64,000 nucleotides of DNA from Nicotiana tabacum (lineage: Eukaryota > Streptophyta > Magnoliopsida > Solanales > Solanaceae): assembly GCF_000715075.1 (NCBI RefSeq), contig NC_134095.1, positions 50,582,806-50,646,805 on the forward strand, read 5' to 3'. Of the stretch, positions 36,809 through 48,294 are shown in pieces. Numbering within the stretch: the stretch's first letter is position 1; every line of letters begins with the position of its first letter. The position numbers were made by a program, and so were the translations under genes. A model generated the notes under the pieces. It was not told where the DNA came from. It did not search any database and worked only from the letters and a program-made list of their open reading frames with translations.

Positions 36809-38068
36809 CTATCTCAAGCTTGTTGCGGAAGAACTCAATCGATGCTTTAGGACATGTCCTGATGAAGATCTCAGCACTATTTTTCTGGCTCGTCTTGCTT
36901 CCTTCAAGACTGAAAGTTCTTCAATTAATCCTGCAAAGGAACATGAGTATGTGCTGACGAAATTTTCATCTCTGAAACGAGCTGGCTTAACAATAGTTCT
37001 TTTTGGCCTTCCTGAATCACATGAATCCTTTTCTTGTTGAGTTTCATGTTGTTGAGTTCTCGGGCTCCCCCCTTCTCTTAGCTCTTCGACAACTGTATTA
37101 ACTAAAGAAGTACTCGTAATGGGCAGATTTGATGCTTCAGGGTTCAAGGGTTTATAACCTACCCCTTCTTGTTTAACTCCATAATACAAAGAGACTTCAT
37201 TGAATATGACATCCGTTGAAACAACAAAGAGATGAGTTTTCGGATCCATGCACTTCCATCCCTTTTTTCTTTCATCATATCCGACAAAGATACATTTCCT
37301 TGCCTTGGCATCCAACTTGCTCCGTTGAGAATCCGGAATGTGAACATAACAAATAGAGCCAAAAACCCTTAGGTGTTTCACGCTAGGCTTTTCTCCAAAT
37401 ATTAATTCATAGGGAGACTTCATATTATTTGGAGAAAGTAGCATCCTGTTAATCACGTACGCTGCACATTTCATGCCTTCAACCCACAAGGCTCTAGGTA
37501 AATTCTTGGCATAAAGTCAGCTCTTACATGTCTCAGTTAAGTGTCGGATCTTCCTTTCAGCCACTCCATTTTGTTGTGGCGTATCAGCGCATGTCAGCTC
37601 TCTTTTAATGCCATGCTGACGACAAAAGGAAAGAAACTCATATGATGTGAACTCACCGCCATTATTAGTTCGCAGCCGCCTTATTCTGAAATCGAGTTCA
37701 CCTTCAACTGTTTCTTTGAACCCCACAAACTTACTGAAAACTTCTGACTTGTGCTTCACAAAATAAACCCAAGTGAATTTAGTAAAATCATCAACGAAAA
37801 TTAGCATATAAGAATAGCCTGAAAATGAAGGAGTTCTCGTTGGCCCCATCAAGTCACTGTGAATAAGTTCTAGTGGGGCATTGCACCTTGACAAGGATCT
37901 GTCGAATGGAAGACAATGTGCCTTTCCATATTGACATCCTTCACAAACCTCTCCTCCACCAAAATTTTTTAAGTTAGGCAAACCTTTTAGTAGATTCAAC
38001 TTTACCATGGCTTTTAATCTATCAATGCTTAGATGTCCAAGTCTAGTACCAAAGATGTGTATTATCAT
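36809..38068 (-). pseudogene. Copia integrase, two open segments broken by one stop, no RT
   Basis: Segment one (38068-37517) holds the C-x2-C half of the zinc-binding domain (CEGC) and the integrase core. The first catalytic Asp is in HSDLMGP (residue 72 of the segment) and the Glu in NGVAERK (residue 171). The second Asp is replaced by Asn (RTNNGGEF, residue 135), which should abolish strand transfer. A TGA at 37517-37519 interrupts the frame. Segment two (37489-36809) continues in the same frame through the integrase C-terminal region (RVFGSICYVHIP, KCIFVGY). It ends in a tail that does not enter a reverse transcriptase domain. The polypurine tract follows after about 25 bp, so the RT/RNase H deletion is complete. 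Confidence 0.88.
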
Positions 38069-39392
38069 TGCTACTCATCTTCTCAATATATGAATTAGAG
38101 GTAGATAAGACATATAAATCGTTAACTCTCTTACCTGAGTGAACGATATCTGCCTTGAGCACCTTGATATTTCGAAGGAACTTTACATTACGTGGGCCAA
38201 ATAGCAAATAGTTTCCAGCATCTACAGCATTTGCAACCGAAAACAGATTTTTCTTCATTCCTAGAACATGAAAGACATTGTTGAGGGTGATAGTGTCTTT
38301 TTGCTTCTCGTTGATCACAACAGTGCCTTCCTTCTCAAAATTATGGACTGTATTATCTGCTGTAACAATGGCATCACGTCTGTTGTATTCGCAAAAGGTG
38401 GAGAATTTGGATTGATCTCCAGTAAGATGGTGCCCACATCCTGAATCTACTATCCAGTCTTTTTCAAAATTTATGGAAGCCATGACATTTATTGCTCGAG
38501 TCTCCGCTGCGAAGCACTTTCCCCAGTCTTCTTCTTTTTCTTCTTCTTCAGCAACTTCCTTGGTTTGAGCCCTATTGCTCTCTTTGGCTCGACAATATCT
38601 TTTTATATGCCCGACTTTGCCACAACGGTAACATTTTAAAAGTCTTTTACCGTTACTGGAAGACTCCCCCTTCTTTCCTGGCGAGCTTGAACCACTTGAG
38701 GATTGAAAGTTCATGTTATCTCTTAATTTTCCTTTAAAATTCCTCTTATCGGTGACAAGAGCATTTCCTTCCCCTTCTTTGATAGATACACCAGCCATCT
38801 GTTTGGCTAGTAGCTCTTGTGACGACAGCAAATTCTCAAATTCTTCCAAAGATGGTTGTTGAACCCATCCTTGAATTGATGTAACAAAGGGAATATATTT
38901 TGGCTTTAAACCACGAATAATAATTCTTCTTATTCGTGCTTCAAAGATAGCCTCATCCGGATTCAATAGAGAAATTTCGGAACACAGATTTTTAACCTTC
39001 AAAAAATACTCGGCGATTGAGAGATTACCTTGAGTGGTGTTAGCTAACTCATTCTCCAAAATCTGTAGCCGAGCTTCATCCTTCTCGTTGAACAGCGGAT
39101 CGAAGGTCCTCCATATTTCATGAGCTGATTTACACCTTATAATATGATCAAATAAATTAGGAGAGATAGACTTTTTTAGGATAAACTCTGCCTTAATATT
39201 AATATGCTTCCACTTCTTACGCGCATTGCTATTTTCCGGTGCGTCAGCATGAGGATTTGTGTTACTCCCATTGACAACTTCCCACGAATCCTCGCCAATA
39301 AGGTATGACTCCATACAACTCTTCCATACCTTGTAGTTGGACTGGTTCAATAACTCAATCCCCAGTCTATGAGCACGACCACCCAAATCCAT
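38043..39392 (-). pseudogene. Copia gag, protease and start of pre-integrase (449 aa open frame)
   Basis: The frame opens with a Copia-type gag domain (residues about 10-200, with the FDHII...SAHEIW region near 81-94). It continues through a basic Ser/Gly-rich linker to a zinc knuckle at residues 254-267 (Cys254, Cys257, His262, Cys267), which binds nucleic acid in the particle. The aspartic protease active-site triad is Asp316-Ser317-Gly318 in a WIVDSG context. The frame ends within the GAG-pre-integrase segment at a TAG produced by a small frameshift near 38043-38068; integrase continues in another frame. Gag and protease appear otherwise intact, so this part could still make protein. In the living element gag, protease and integrase would be one polyprotein. 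Confidence 0.88.
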
Positions 39393-39464
39393 TTAGAGAA
39401 ACCAGTTGAATCAACCATTAACCCGACCTTGAAATCCAGAAGCCGACTTAAGGCTCTGATGCCA

Positions 39465-39884
39465 TGTAAAGAAATAGCAGAAGAATATTATTCGGAGACC
39501 TTCTGCTAGCCCAAGATCGTTAACTAAGATTGGAGGATTCAACTAAAGAAGAGGAAGCTTGAAAAGAGAAGAGAGATTTTTGAAAGGAGAACTTTGTTAT
39601 TGAAGAAGACTTTCTTGAATTTGGCTTCGCTACAAATGCCTAAGGCTACTCCTATTTATACTTATCTAGGGATAATTCTAGATACAAAAATAATCTAGAC
39701 AATTCTATCACCTTATACTAATATCTTCCTTATCCAAGACTCTAGAATATCTAGATTTTTCTTATCTTCCCATTCTAGAACATCTAGATATGTCTACTAG
39801 ATAAATATCAAGAATACTACACTAGGACATTCTAGAAAATTCTATATTTCTCTAAAAAATCAACTTTACTTTATTTTTCTCACC
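39465..39884 (-). repeat. 5' LTR of the RT-less Copia element
   Basis: On the + strand it runs from TGTAAAGAAATAGCAG to CTCACC, the last base being changed from the expected A. It is preceded on the + strand by GGCTCTGATGCCA (39451-39463), the complement of the PBS. Confidence 0.9.
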
Positions 39885-39894
39885 GGCTATACGT

Positions 39895-40094
39895 AAAGGC
39901 GGATTCAGGATTTAAACTCTATGGGTTCAACTTTTAAAATTTTTAATATTGAACCCATTATATTTTTAAAGTTATGGGTTCAAATCTATTATTTTTGCAA
40001 TTTTAATGAATTTTTACACATAAATTTCTACTCTGCATCGAAAGTTATGGGTTCAATTGAACCCATAACTAACACACTACATCCGCCTCTGGGC
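39895..40094. mobile_element. hAT-like MITE (200 bp)
   Basis: Begins AAAGGCGGATTCAGG and ends ACATCCGCCTCTGGGC, inverted repeats around GGCGGAT/ATCCGCC. Flanked by an 8-bp direct repeat CTATACGT (39887-39894 and 40095-40102). The interior holds several GGGTTCAA/TTGAACCC words in opposite orientations. The RT-less Copia element inserted at the left edge of this MITE's target duplication. Confidence 0.75.
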
Positions 40095-40102
40095 CTATAC
40101 GT

Positions 40103-42666
40103 GCCATATCTTGAAGTATAATGAGTAGCATCACTACTTCTATTAATTATCATACAACACGTTGAGTGCTTCTAATTAAACAAATAGATTTCTCATATTA
40201 GTTTTGTCTAATTGGGCAACTCGAATGGGATCCTTAGATCGTTAAAGCAAAATAACTGCTAGTATAATAACTTTGATACTCCCTCTTAATTTATATATAT
40301 TTCCATATTTCTTTTTGATACATTTGGGAAAGCACTATTTTCTAGATTTCCTTTCAACATTATCAACGTGCATGACCATCTTTTTTTTTTTTCCCTTGCT
40401 CTTTTTGATGGTTGAAAAATCTGTTTGGAACTGACCCTTTAGCCAATTGCAACCTTCAAAATTCGGAGATTATAGACCAGTATTTTTACCTTTTTTCATT
40501 TAAATATTACAATTATTTCTCTTGGCGCAGAGTAAAATGTTAAAACGGGATAGATTAATATTTTTCTCGAATAATTGAGTCTATCTCTGAGAGGAGCGTG
40601 GATACCAAGCCTTAAACACAAAAATGTGTGTCGGCGATGCTAGCTGAAATTCAATAGTACCCGTTTTGAAGTGAAATCTAACAAGTTGAGATCAGCTACA
40701 TAAAATCTCAATCATGACCATATTTTCCAACATATAAAAAAATGTAATCTTAACTAGATTTACCGGGTCCTTTTAAAAAAGAAAGGAAAACTAAAACTAC
40801 AATTATACACACAAATAAATTCACGAATTTAATTTATAATGATTGGTGGAGGATCATTATCAGTGACTTTTTGGACCATGAAAAGAAACAATATTGATCA
40901 TATGTGCTTTCATCGTTCATATATAGTCTTTCCAAAAGCTTGGATAACTAGCTTTAAAAGCTAGCTAATGGATCCACACTTAATTACGTGACCTTCTCGC
41001 ATAGGAAGAGTCACCATTGTCAAGGGACAAAATAAAACTGTTCGTAGTCACATTTTGGCCTACATTACCAATCATGGGGTCTTCTTAAGTCCATATCAAA
41101 GTTAAAAAGAAGCATGTCATTTTCCAACTTAAAGTTCCATTTCGCATTCCCATTTTAAAGTTTTATATTAACACGAGCAAGAAACAAGGAAACTTCACTC
41201 GTACTCCATGAAATATCCCGCTTTATTCTATTTTATATGACATGCTTTTATCTTTAATAAGAAAAAAATTAACCTAAATGGTCGTCTACCCTACTGCTTA
41301 AAGTAAAAATACTTGATAGATGTATAATATATGCATAATCCATATATAGTATATGTATAATCATACATAATCGGTATATAATTTATGTATATCGATTAGG
41401 AAAAGTAAACAGTGAATGCCGACTATCAGCATAAAGATTTCTTTAATCAATCCCTACAAGAATAACACATTTCTATTTGTATAACAACAATTTTAACTTC
41501 TTAACTTTTCAATATGTAATGAGATGATTTTATAGTTTTTTTTAGAGAAATATTATGACATGTCTAAGATTACGATGTAAATTTTATTTTCTTAAACATT
41601 GTGTCCAGTCAAACGTCTTTATATAAAATGACACAAAGAGAGTAGCACTTTTGAACTTTTAATTTTATTTTTTTCTTTTTGTGGTGGGGATGGGAGGAAG
41701 TAGCCACCGGAGTGAATGAAATGCCCATGCAAGAAGTGGTGCCTGCAAAACCAATTAATTGAAGTAAAGTATGTAAAGAGGACGTTTCACAATAATTCAA
41801 ATAATTATAGTGCCTTATAGGAGAAGGAAAATGACAAAGAAAGAAAGGGAATTATAGGAGGAAAAAGAGAGAGAGATCCAAAGAGAAGGAAGAGTTCCAA
41901 TAAAGATGGATCAATAATGTAACATAATTGAAACTAATTATTTTCCTAGTTTCAAGTGGCCTAGTATAATATATCTAGTGTAGTTCCATAAAGAAATCAA
42001 GTTATCAAGAATATTCTAAGCAATCCTTAACTAGAGACATATCACAATATTCACCTCATTTGAACGACACTCAGACAAAAATAAGTCATTTAAAGAAAAC
42101 AAATTAATTGAAAAAGAATGAAAGAACTCATATAGAAAATTAAAAAATATAGATTAAGATTAGACTGTTCCATTGGAAGTCAATATTCAAAGCCTACTTG
42201 CAAATTAGCAATTCCTGTTCAAGATTCTATATTTCCTTTTCCAGACGGTCATAGTTTTCAGAAATTTCTGTTGAAAGACAAAGTCATCATCTTAACTTTG
42301 ACTGCAGTACGTGATAGGCAAAGACGTTGCATATTATTTCACCCATCAAATTTGGCCAAATTAAAGATAATCATTTATAGAAAATGCAGTAGCTCAATTA
42401 AAAACATTTAATTCGCACTCTGTAATTATATCAATTTAAATAATTTAATTTTAAAAAATTATAGATTAATATAAGAATAAATACATGTCAGTTAACCGTG
42501 ATTAATCAATATATAAAATCGATACACACACAGAGACACATGCTTGCATTAATTGGTTTGGCGCATACTAGTTCAACTGTACCATAGTGGTTGCTATTTT
42601 TTATCCTACACATTTGTAACACGCATAATATAATAAGACATAAAATTTTCTTGAAAAAAATTATAA
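40103..42666. other. AT-rich intergenic stretch
   Basis: No gene recognised. Contains a probable degenerate Stowaway-like element (41204-41642). The CTCCCTCTTAATTTATAT word near 40279 may be another eroded MITE end. Frames longer than 60 codons here have no domain. Confidence 0.5.
41204..41642. mobile_element. Degenerate Stowaway-like MITE, enlarged
   Basis: The left end CTCCATGAAATATCCCGC...TTTTATATGACATG and the right end ATATAAAATGACACAAAGAG are diverged inverted repeats, with the family word AGTCAAACGTCTTTAT near the right. TA flanks both sides (41202-41203, 41643-41644). At 439 bp it is longer than the usual 230-260 bp, so it probably carries an insertion. Confidence 0.4.
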
Positions 42667-42671
42667 AGTTG

Positions 42672-43150
42672 TGAACGAAATTGAAGAATGAGACCTGAAA
42701 ATTTTCTCTATGTATTTGTCAATTTCCAGTACATGTCTGTGTATAACATGTCTATATATACACTTTGCTAAGAAAAGAATAACAAAATAAAAGAAAATAC
42801 ATAAAGAATAATCTGTACATGTGTTCCTATTCTAATTGGCTTATTCATAACTAACTAATATTCCCTCACATGGCTTTCACGTGAGGGAAGCTTCCAGAAC
42901 TTATTTCATCAGATGGTCATTATTTAATCAATCAAGAACTCAGCTTGCTTGATCCAAGGGTCCTGGCTTCTCCACGTGTGTATCCAAAGTCGACCAAACT
43001 ATCACCTATAGACTTAGGTTATATCGAACACTCTTCACTTTGGTCTGAAGCCATTAGGTCTGCTTTTTCTTCTTCATCTCATCTTCTTCTCTAATTCTCG
43101 ATGAAGTACCATGAAGATCAGAATTATGAGGGGGCTTTTTCTTCTCAATA
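42672..43150 (-). repeat. 3' LTR of the degenerate Copia element
   Basis: On the + strand TGAACGAAATTG to CTTCTCAATA, followed by TCCCCCTCAAG, the complement of the polypurine tract. It carries an extra segment of about 15 bp (near 42735-42750, around CTGTGTATAACATGT) absent from the partner LTR, apparently a local duplication. Confidence 0.9.
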
Positions 43151-43438
43151 TCCCCCTCAAGTTAGATGGGAACTTGGTGACTCCTAACTTGCCCAAATAT
43201 CTCGATGAGAAACCCCAGAAAGGGGCTTCGTGAAGATGTCTGCAAGCTGTGCTTTAGAATGAATGAAGGAGAGAGTAATTAGCCCTGAAAGGAATTGTTG
43301 ACGCACAAAATGACAGTCAATTTCGACATGTTTTGTAAGTTCATGAAAAATGGCATTCCAGGCGATGTGAATTGTTGCCTTGATATCAGAGTGAAGGGGA
43401 ATTAGTAGAGTAACTGGTGCTAATAGATCTTCGAGAAT

Positions 43439-44803
43439 TCATACCAACCAGGTAAGCTCTGCAGTAACCCTTCGCATAGATCTATACTCTGATTCGGCAG
43501 AGGACAAAGAAATTGAGATTTGTTTCTTTGATTTCCAGGAGGTGGGAGCTCCTCCCAAAGTAATAAAGAAACCACTAACGGACCTTCTTGAATCCCTGCA
43601 GGAAGCCCAGTCAGCATCACAGAAAGCGAGCAAAGAGAAAGACGCCTCAGCTGACAATAGGATTCCTTGTACAGGATCAGAACTGAGATATTTGAGAACT
43701 CGCAAAGCAGCAGAGAGATGTGACTTATATGGCTTCTGCATGTATTGATTGAGGGTGAATATAGCAAATGAAAGATCTGGTCTAGTATTTTTTAAATAAT
43801 TCAGTCTTTTGACTAGATGACGAAATAAAGTTGGGTTTGCAGATATTCTCCATCATCAGCCTGAAGCTTGAGGGCAGGATCCAAAGGAGAACTGACTCGA
43901 GGCAGATGAGACACATCAAATTCTTGCAACATGTCTAAGGTGAACTTTCTTTGACTCACAATGAATCCTGCTTGTTCTCTCAAAATTTTCATGCCTAAAA
44001 AGTAGTGTATACTTCCCAAGTTCTTGACTTTAAATTCAGTATTTAGAAAATCTTTGATGTCCTGAATTTCTGCTAAGTCATCTCCTGTAATTAATATGTC
44101 GTCAACATAGACAGCTAAGATAGAGATAAGACCATTTGTGCGTTTAAAGAACAAAGAATAGTCATTCATTGATGAAGAATATCCTTTAAAACTTAGAGCC
44201 CCTACTAGCCTAGCATACAACTGCCTAGACGCTTGCTTTAAACCATAGAGTGACTTCTTCAAAAGACAAACATGCTTAGGACTAGGAGGATCCAAACCAG
44301 GTGGAAATTTCATATATACTTCCTCTTGCAAATCTCCATGAAAGAATGTATTGTTGACAACTAGTTGAGATACATCCAATCTTTCTTGGCTGCAACAGTG
44401 AGCAGACAACTTATGTTGTCATCTTCACCGCTGGTGAAAAAGTCTCACTGTAATCTATTCCTTCTCTTTGAATATCCCCCCTCACTACCAACCTTGCTTT
44501 CAACCTTTCAATTCTCCCATCTGACAAGTTCTTCACCTTGTACACCCATATACAAGGTAAAACTCTTTTCCTTTTAGGTAATTCAACCACTTCCCATGTG
44601 TGGTTGTCTTCTAGAGCTTTAATTTCTGCAGACATAGCTTCTACCCATCCTGGATGTTGACAAGCCTGGCTAAAAGTAGAGGGTTCTGTTAGGGTAGAAA
44701 AGGATTGCATTACATGTTGGTTGTTGGGTGAAAGAGATGAAAAGCAGTACTCATTAGGTACACAGGGTTGGGTGAAACAGGTTGTGGCTAAATCTGTCAA
44801 CAT
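43439..44803 (-). pseudogene. Copia reverse transcriptase and RNase H pseudogene
   Basis: Three frames cover it. The first (44803-44411) has the RT start ([19 protein letters not shown], then WVYKVK). The second (44409-43813) has the palm with YVDD and YGLKQASR. The usual first catalytic Asp before the NN.FLHGDL motif is replaced by Val ([13 protein letters not shown]). The third (43741-43439) is RNase H, with CDADWASCRDSRRSVSGF and SLSSAESEYR. The changes of frame near 44410 and 43800 are indels. Confidence 0.85.
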
Positions 44804-44807
44804 AATA

Positions 44808-46424
44808 CTACTGCAGACAAAGTCTTTTAGGTAGTGTAGAAACTCTTCCTGATCTTCTCAAAAGTGTAGGTTCTTTAGGTGTAGAAGAAAGTGTCCTAGT
44901 GTGAGGAGACTCTAGGCTAGGGGAGACTGAAGTTGGTGATGGTGGAGAAAAATGAGGGGGACTTGATGATACTGGTGAGAACATATCTGCTATATCATAT
45001 TCTGAAGGAATAGGTTGTGTTGTATCATGGAATGTGGTGGAGTAGGTAGGTTCTGTGGTGAAAGTTGAAGTTGGAAAGATGGGATGATGTGCTGTGTTTC
45101 TTTCTGTAAATGGAAAGTGTGATTCATGAAATTCCACATCCCTAGATACAAAGACTCTCCTTGTAGACATCTCCAGAAGTTTGTAACCCTTTTGTTGAAT
45201 AGGATAACCAAGTAAAACACAAGTTGTTGCCCTCTCATCAAACTTCCCTCTATCTTGTTTCAAAGTAGAAGCATAGCATAGACATCCAAATTTCCTGAAA
45301 TAGTCATACTTAGGCTTGTGATGAAAAAGATCCACAAATGGTGTTTTTCCTTGAAGAACACTAGAAGACAATCTATTAATAATGTGTGTTGCAGTCAGAA
45401 TAGATTCACCCCAATATGACATAGGTAACCTGGATTGAAACATTAGACCCCTAGCAATTTCTAAGAGATGACTATGTTTCCTCTCAACAATCCCATTTTG
45501 TTGAGGTGTTGCTACACAAGACACCTGATGCATAATTCCTTCTGAAGCAAGGAAGGCTGCTTCTTGTGACCCTTTCCCCAACTCTAAAGCATTGTCAGAC
45601 CTTATCATCTTCACTTTTGTACTGAATTGTCTTTCAACCATGGACAAGAAAGATTTTAGCATAGGAAATGCATTGCTCTTAGAAGACAACAAAAATGTCC
45701 ATGTTCCTCTACTGTAGTTATCCACTATAGTGAGAAAATATCTGAATCCATTATAGATATTGGACTTGTAGGGCCCTCATGTATCTATATGTATGAGATC
45801 AAATATATTTCTAGATTTAATGGTACTAACAGGGAAAGGTTTCCTTGTCTGCCTAGCCTTAGGACAAACATCACAAATAAAATCAGAATTTGAGTCACAA
45901 TGAAGGAAATCTAAATGTTTCATTGCTGAAAATGGGAGATGTCCCAACCTTACATGCCAAAGCTTAACATCATAAACAACATTAACGTGAATAGGACTAG
46001 AAAAAGACAGAGAATCTGAAATGGAATTCCTTCCTTTTTGAATTCAAAGTACATTACTACTGAATATTCCCTTAGACTTAAGACTACTAGGCTCCAATAT
46101 GTAGAGACCCTCTCTAACTTCACCAAACGCTTGTGGACTCTTCATTGAAAGGCCCTGCAACACACACCTAATAGATGTGAATACGACATCATATTGGAAC
46201 TGAATGCAAAACCTATGTACTGACAGTAGATTATACTTTAAATCTAAAACATGTAAGACATTGTTTATGACATGACCTGGCAGAATAGAAACACTTCCTA
46301 TATGAGTGACAATTACCTTGAATGAATTAGGTAAATTGATGTTCAAAGGAACAGGAAGTTGAGTTAGAAACAAGAAAGAGTTAGGATCAAAACACATATG
46401 CTCTGAAGCACCTGAATCAATGAT
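44808..46424 (-). pseudogene. Copia protease and integrase pseudogene
   Basis: The frame continues from gag past a TAG at 46425-46427. The protease active site DSGASEHM lies just after it, and the remainder of the protease runs to 46044, where another stop falls. Integrase follows in the same frame. The first catalytic Asp region (HID near 45780) is adjacent to an in-frame stop. The long segment 45725-44808 carries the second Asp (IRSDNALELG, residue 44) and the Glu (QQNGIVERK, residue 81), then the C-terminal region and a Ser/Pro-rich linker. Stops at 46425, 46044 and near 45777 show loss of function. Confidence 0.85.
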
Positions 46425-47728
46425 CTAGGTGTCAGAATTTAGAGTAGTAAACATTGAACCTAAGTACTTTAGAATAGTACCAGCAACTGCATTTGCATTG
46501 ATTCCTGAATTTCCTGCTTGTACCAATTTTGCCTTCTTGTACATGTTCATCATTTCTGCAAGTTGTTCCTTGTTAAGTTGTTGTCCAAAATTGTTGTTGT
46601 TTTCAATATTCTGTCCTGTCTGATTTTCATTATCCTCATGAGTTAGGACTGCATTTGCCTTGATCTGATTTTGATAATTCTTTTGATTGGTAAATTCAAA
46701 ATCATCTGGAAATCCAATGATTATGTAGCAATCCTCTTGAATGTGCCCTATTTTTCCACAATAGGTACAAGACACATTTGGATTGTACCTCTTCTTTGTC
46801 TTAAACTTCTGTTGTGGTTTGTTGAACTTCTGTCCTGAATTATTGTACTTTGTTCCCATTGTTGTTGCTCTTTGTGTTTGATTCCTGTTCTTCTGAAAAT
46901 TCCTTCCCTGCCCTCTGACCATAAATGCTACAAAATCAGCCAGAAGCTGAGCATTAGGTTGTTTCACTTCTCTTGTTGCCATGAATGACAATGAATCTGA
47001 GTTAAAAGTTTCTTTGCATAAACTTCTCTCTGATTTTCATCTTGTAAAAGAAGAGAATATGTTATATCCATGCTAGACAAGGGATTCATCATGAGTATGT
47101 TTCCTCTAGCTTGTGCATAGATGTCATTCAATCCCATTAGGAATTGAATTAACCTCTAATCTTCAAGTGATTTTGTCAATTTTGCTTTTCCTTCACAAGT
47201 ACATATATAGAAACAGCATATGACCATATTTAAAGCATCCAATTCATCCCATAATCGTTTGAGTTTGGTGAAGTATCCTACAATGTCACTATTTCCTTGT
47301 ACTAATCCTGACAGCTCCTTTTGCAGATGATATAGCTTGGCTCCATTTGATTTTCCAAACCTCTGCTCCAGGCTATCCCAAAGCTCCTTTGCAGTTTTGG
47401 AATATATCACACTGTCTGTGATATCATTAGAAAGAGCATTTAAAATCCAGGAAATCACCATGTCATTGACACAACTCCATTGTTCAAGATCTGGGGAACC
47501 CACATCTGGAGATTTGCAAGCTCCATTGATAAACCCAAGTTTTTTCTTAGCTGGCAAAGACAATAAAATAGATCTCCTCCATCCTGGATATCCTCTTCCA
47601 TCAAACAGGGTATTGACTAAAGTCATCCCAGGAGAATCAGAGTTGTTGAGAAAATATGGGTGATTGATGTCATAGGTTACAGCTTTTGCAGCACCAGTGC
47701 TCTCTGCAGATTTGCTTGTGTCACCCAT
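46425..47728 (-). pseudogene. Copia gag pseudogene
   Basis: The first frame (47728-47156, 190 aa) starts with the Copia-type N-terminal gag segment (HPYFLNNSDSPG...). It continues into the core gag domain (LWDSLEQRFGKSNGAKLYHLQ...), which builds the virus-like particle. It stops at a TAG (47156-47158) after which the same frame resumes. A further single-base shift near 47000 leads to the second frame (46991-46425). That frame contains the zinc knuckle CTYCGKIGHIQEDC (C-x2-C-x4-H-x4-C). The second frame ends at a TAG immediately before the protease active site. Gag would have been part of one gag-pol polyprotein. Confidence 0.85.
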
Positions 47729-47826
47729 TTTAGCTTAGTGAAGATGATGAGTTGATTGTAGAGAATCAGATGATGTAAATATTCTAGGCCTTTGGACTGT
47801 TGGATCGAGCTAATGCACTGACACCA

Positions 47827-48289
47827 TGAACGAAATTGAAGAATGAGATCTGAAAATTTTCTCTATGTATTTGTCAATTTCCAGTACATGTCTATATATA
47901 CACTTTGCTAAGAAAAGAATAATAAAATAAAAAAAATACATAAAGAATAATCTGTACATGTGTTCCTATTCTAATTGGCTTATTCATAACTAACTAATAT
48001 TCCCTCACATGGCTTTCACGTGAGGGAAGCTTCCAGAACTTATTTCATCAGATGGTCATTATTTAATCAATCAAGAATTCAGCTTGCTTGATCCAAGGGC
48101 CCTGACTTCTCCACGTATGTATCCAAAGTCGACCAAACTATCACATATACACTTAGGTTATATCGAACACTCTTCACTTTGGTCTGAAGCCATTAGGTCT
48201 GCTTCTTCTTCTTCATCTCATCTTCTTCTCTAATTCTCGATGAAGCACCATGAAGATCAGAATTATGAGGGAGCTTTTTCTTCTCAACA
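47827..48289 (-). repeat. 5' LTR of the degenerate Copia element
   Basis: On the + strand TGAACGAAATTG to CTTCTCAACA. Preceded by TGCACTGACACCA, the complement of the PBS-like site. Scattered substitutions against the other LTR indicate an older insertion than the RT-less Copia element. Confidence 0.9.
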
Positions 48290-48294
48290 AGTTG

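Larger units (their letters stand above)
36360..39884 (-). mobile_element. RT-less Copia retrotransposon (3525 bp), minus strand
   Basis: Two LTRs (36360-36781 and 39465-39884) are flanked by a perfect 5-bp duplication GGCTA (36355-36359 and 39885-39889). Read on the minus strand: 5' LTR, PBS TGGCATCAGAGCC (close to the Copia initiator-Met site TGGTATCAGAGC), gag, protease, integrase, then directly a polypurine tract AAGGGGGAG and the 3' LTR. Reverse transcriptase and RNase H are absent, so it is a deletion derivative about 1.5 kb shorter than usual. Gag and integrase style suggest a Tork/TNT1-like lineage (inference). Confidence 0.93.
42672..48289 (-). mobile_element. Full-length but degenerate Copia retrotransposon (5618 bp), minus strand
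   Basis: LTRs (42672-43150 and 47827-48289) are flanked by a perfect 5-bp duplication AGTTG (42667-42671 and 48290-48294). On the minus strand the 5' LTR is followed by a PBS-like TGGTGTCAGTGCA, then gag, protease, integrase, RT and RNase H in Copia order, a polypurine tract CTTGAGGGGGA and the 3' LTR. All domains are present but split by several in-frame stops and frameshifts, so the copy cannot move by itself. Confidence 0.93.
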
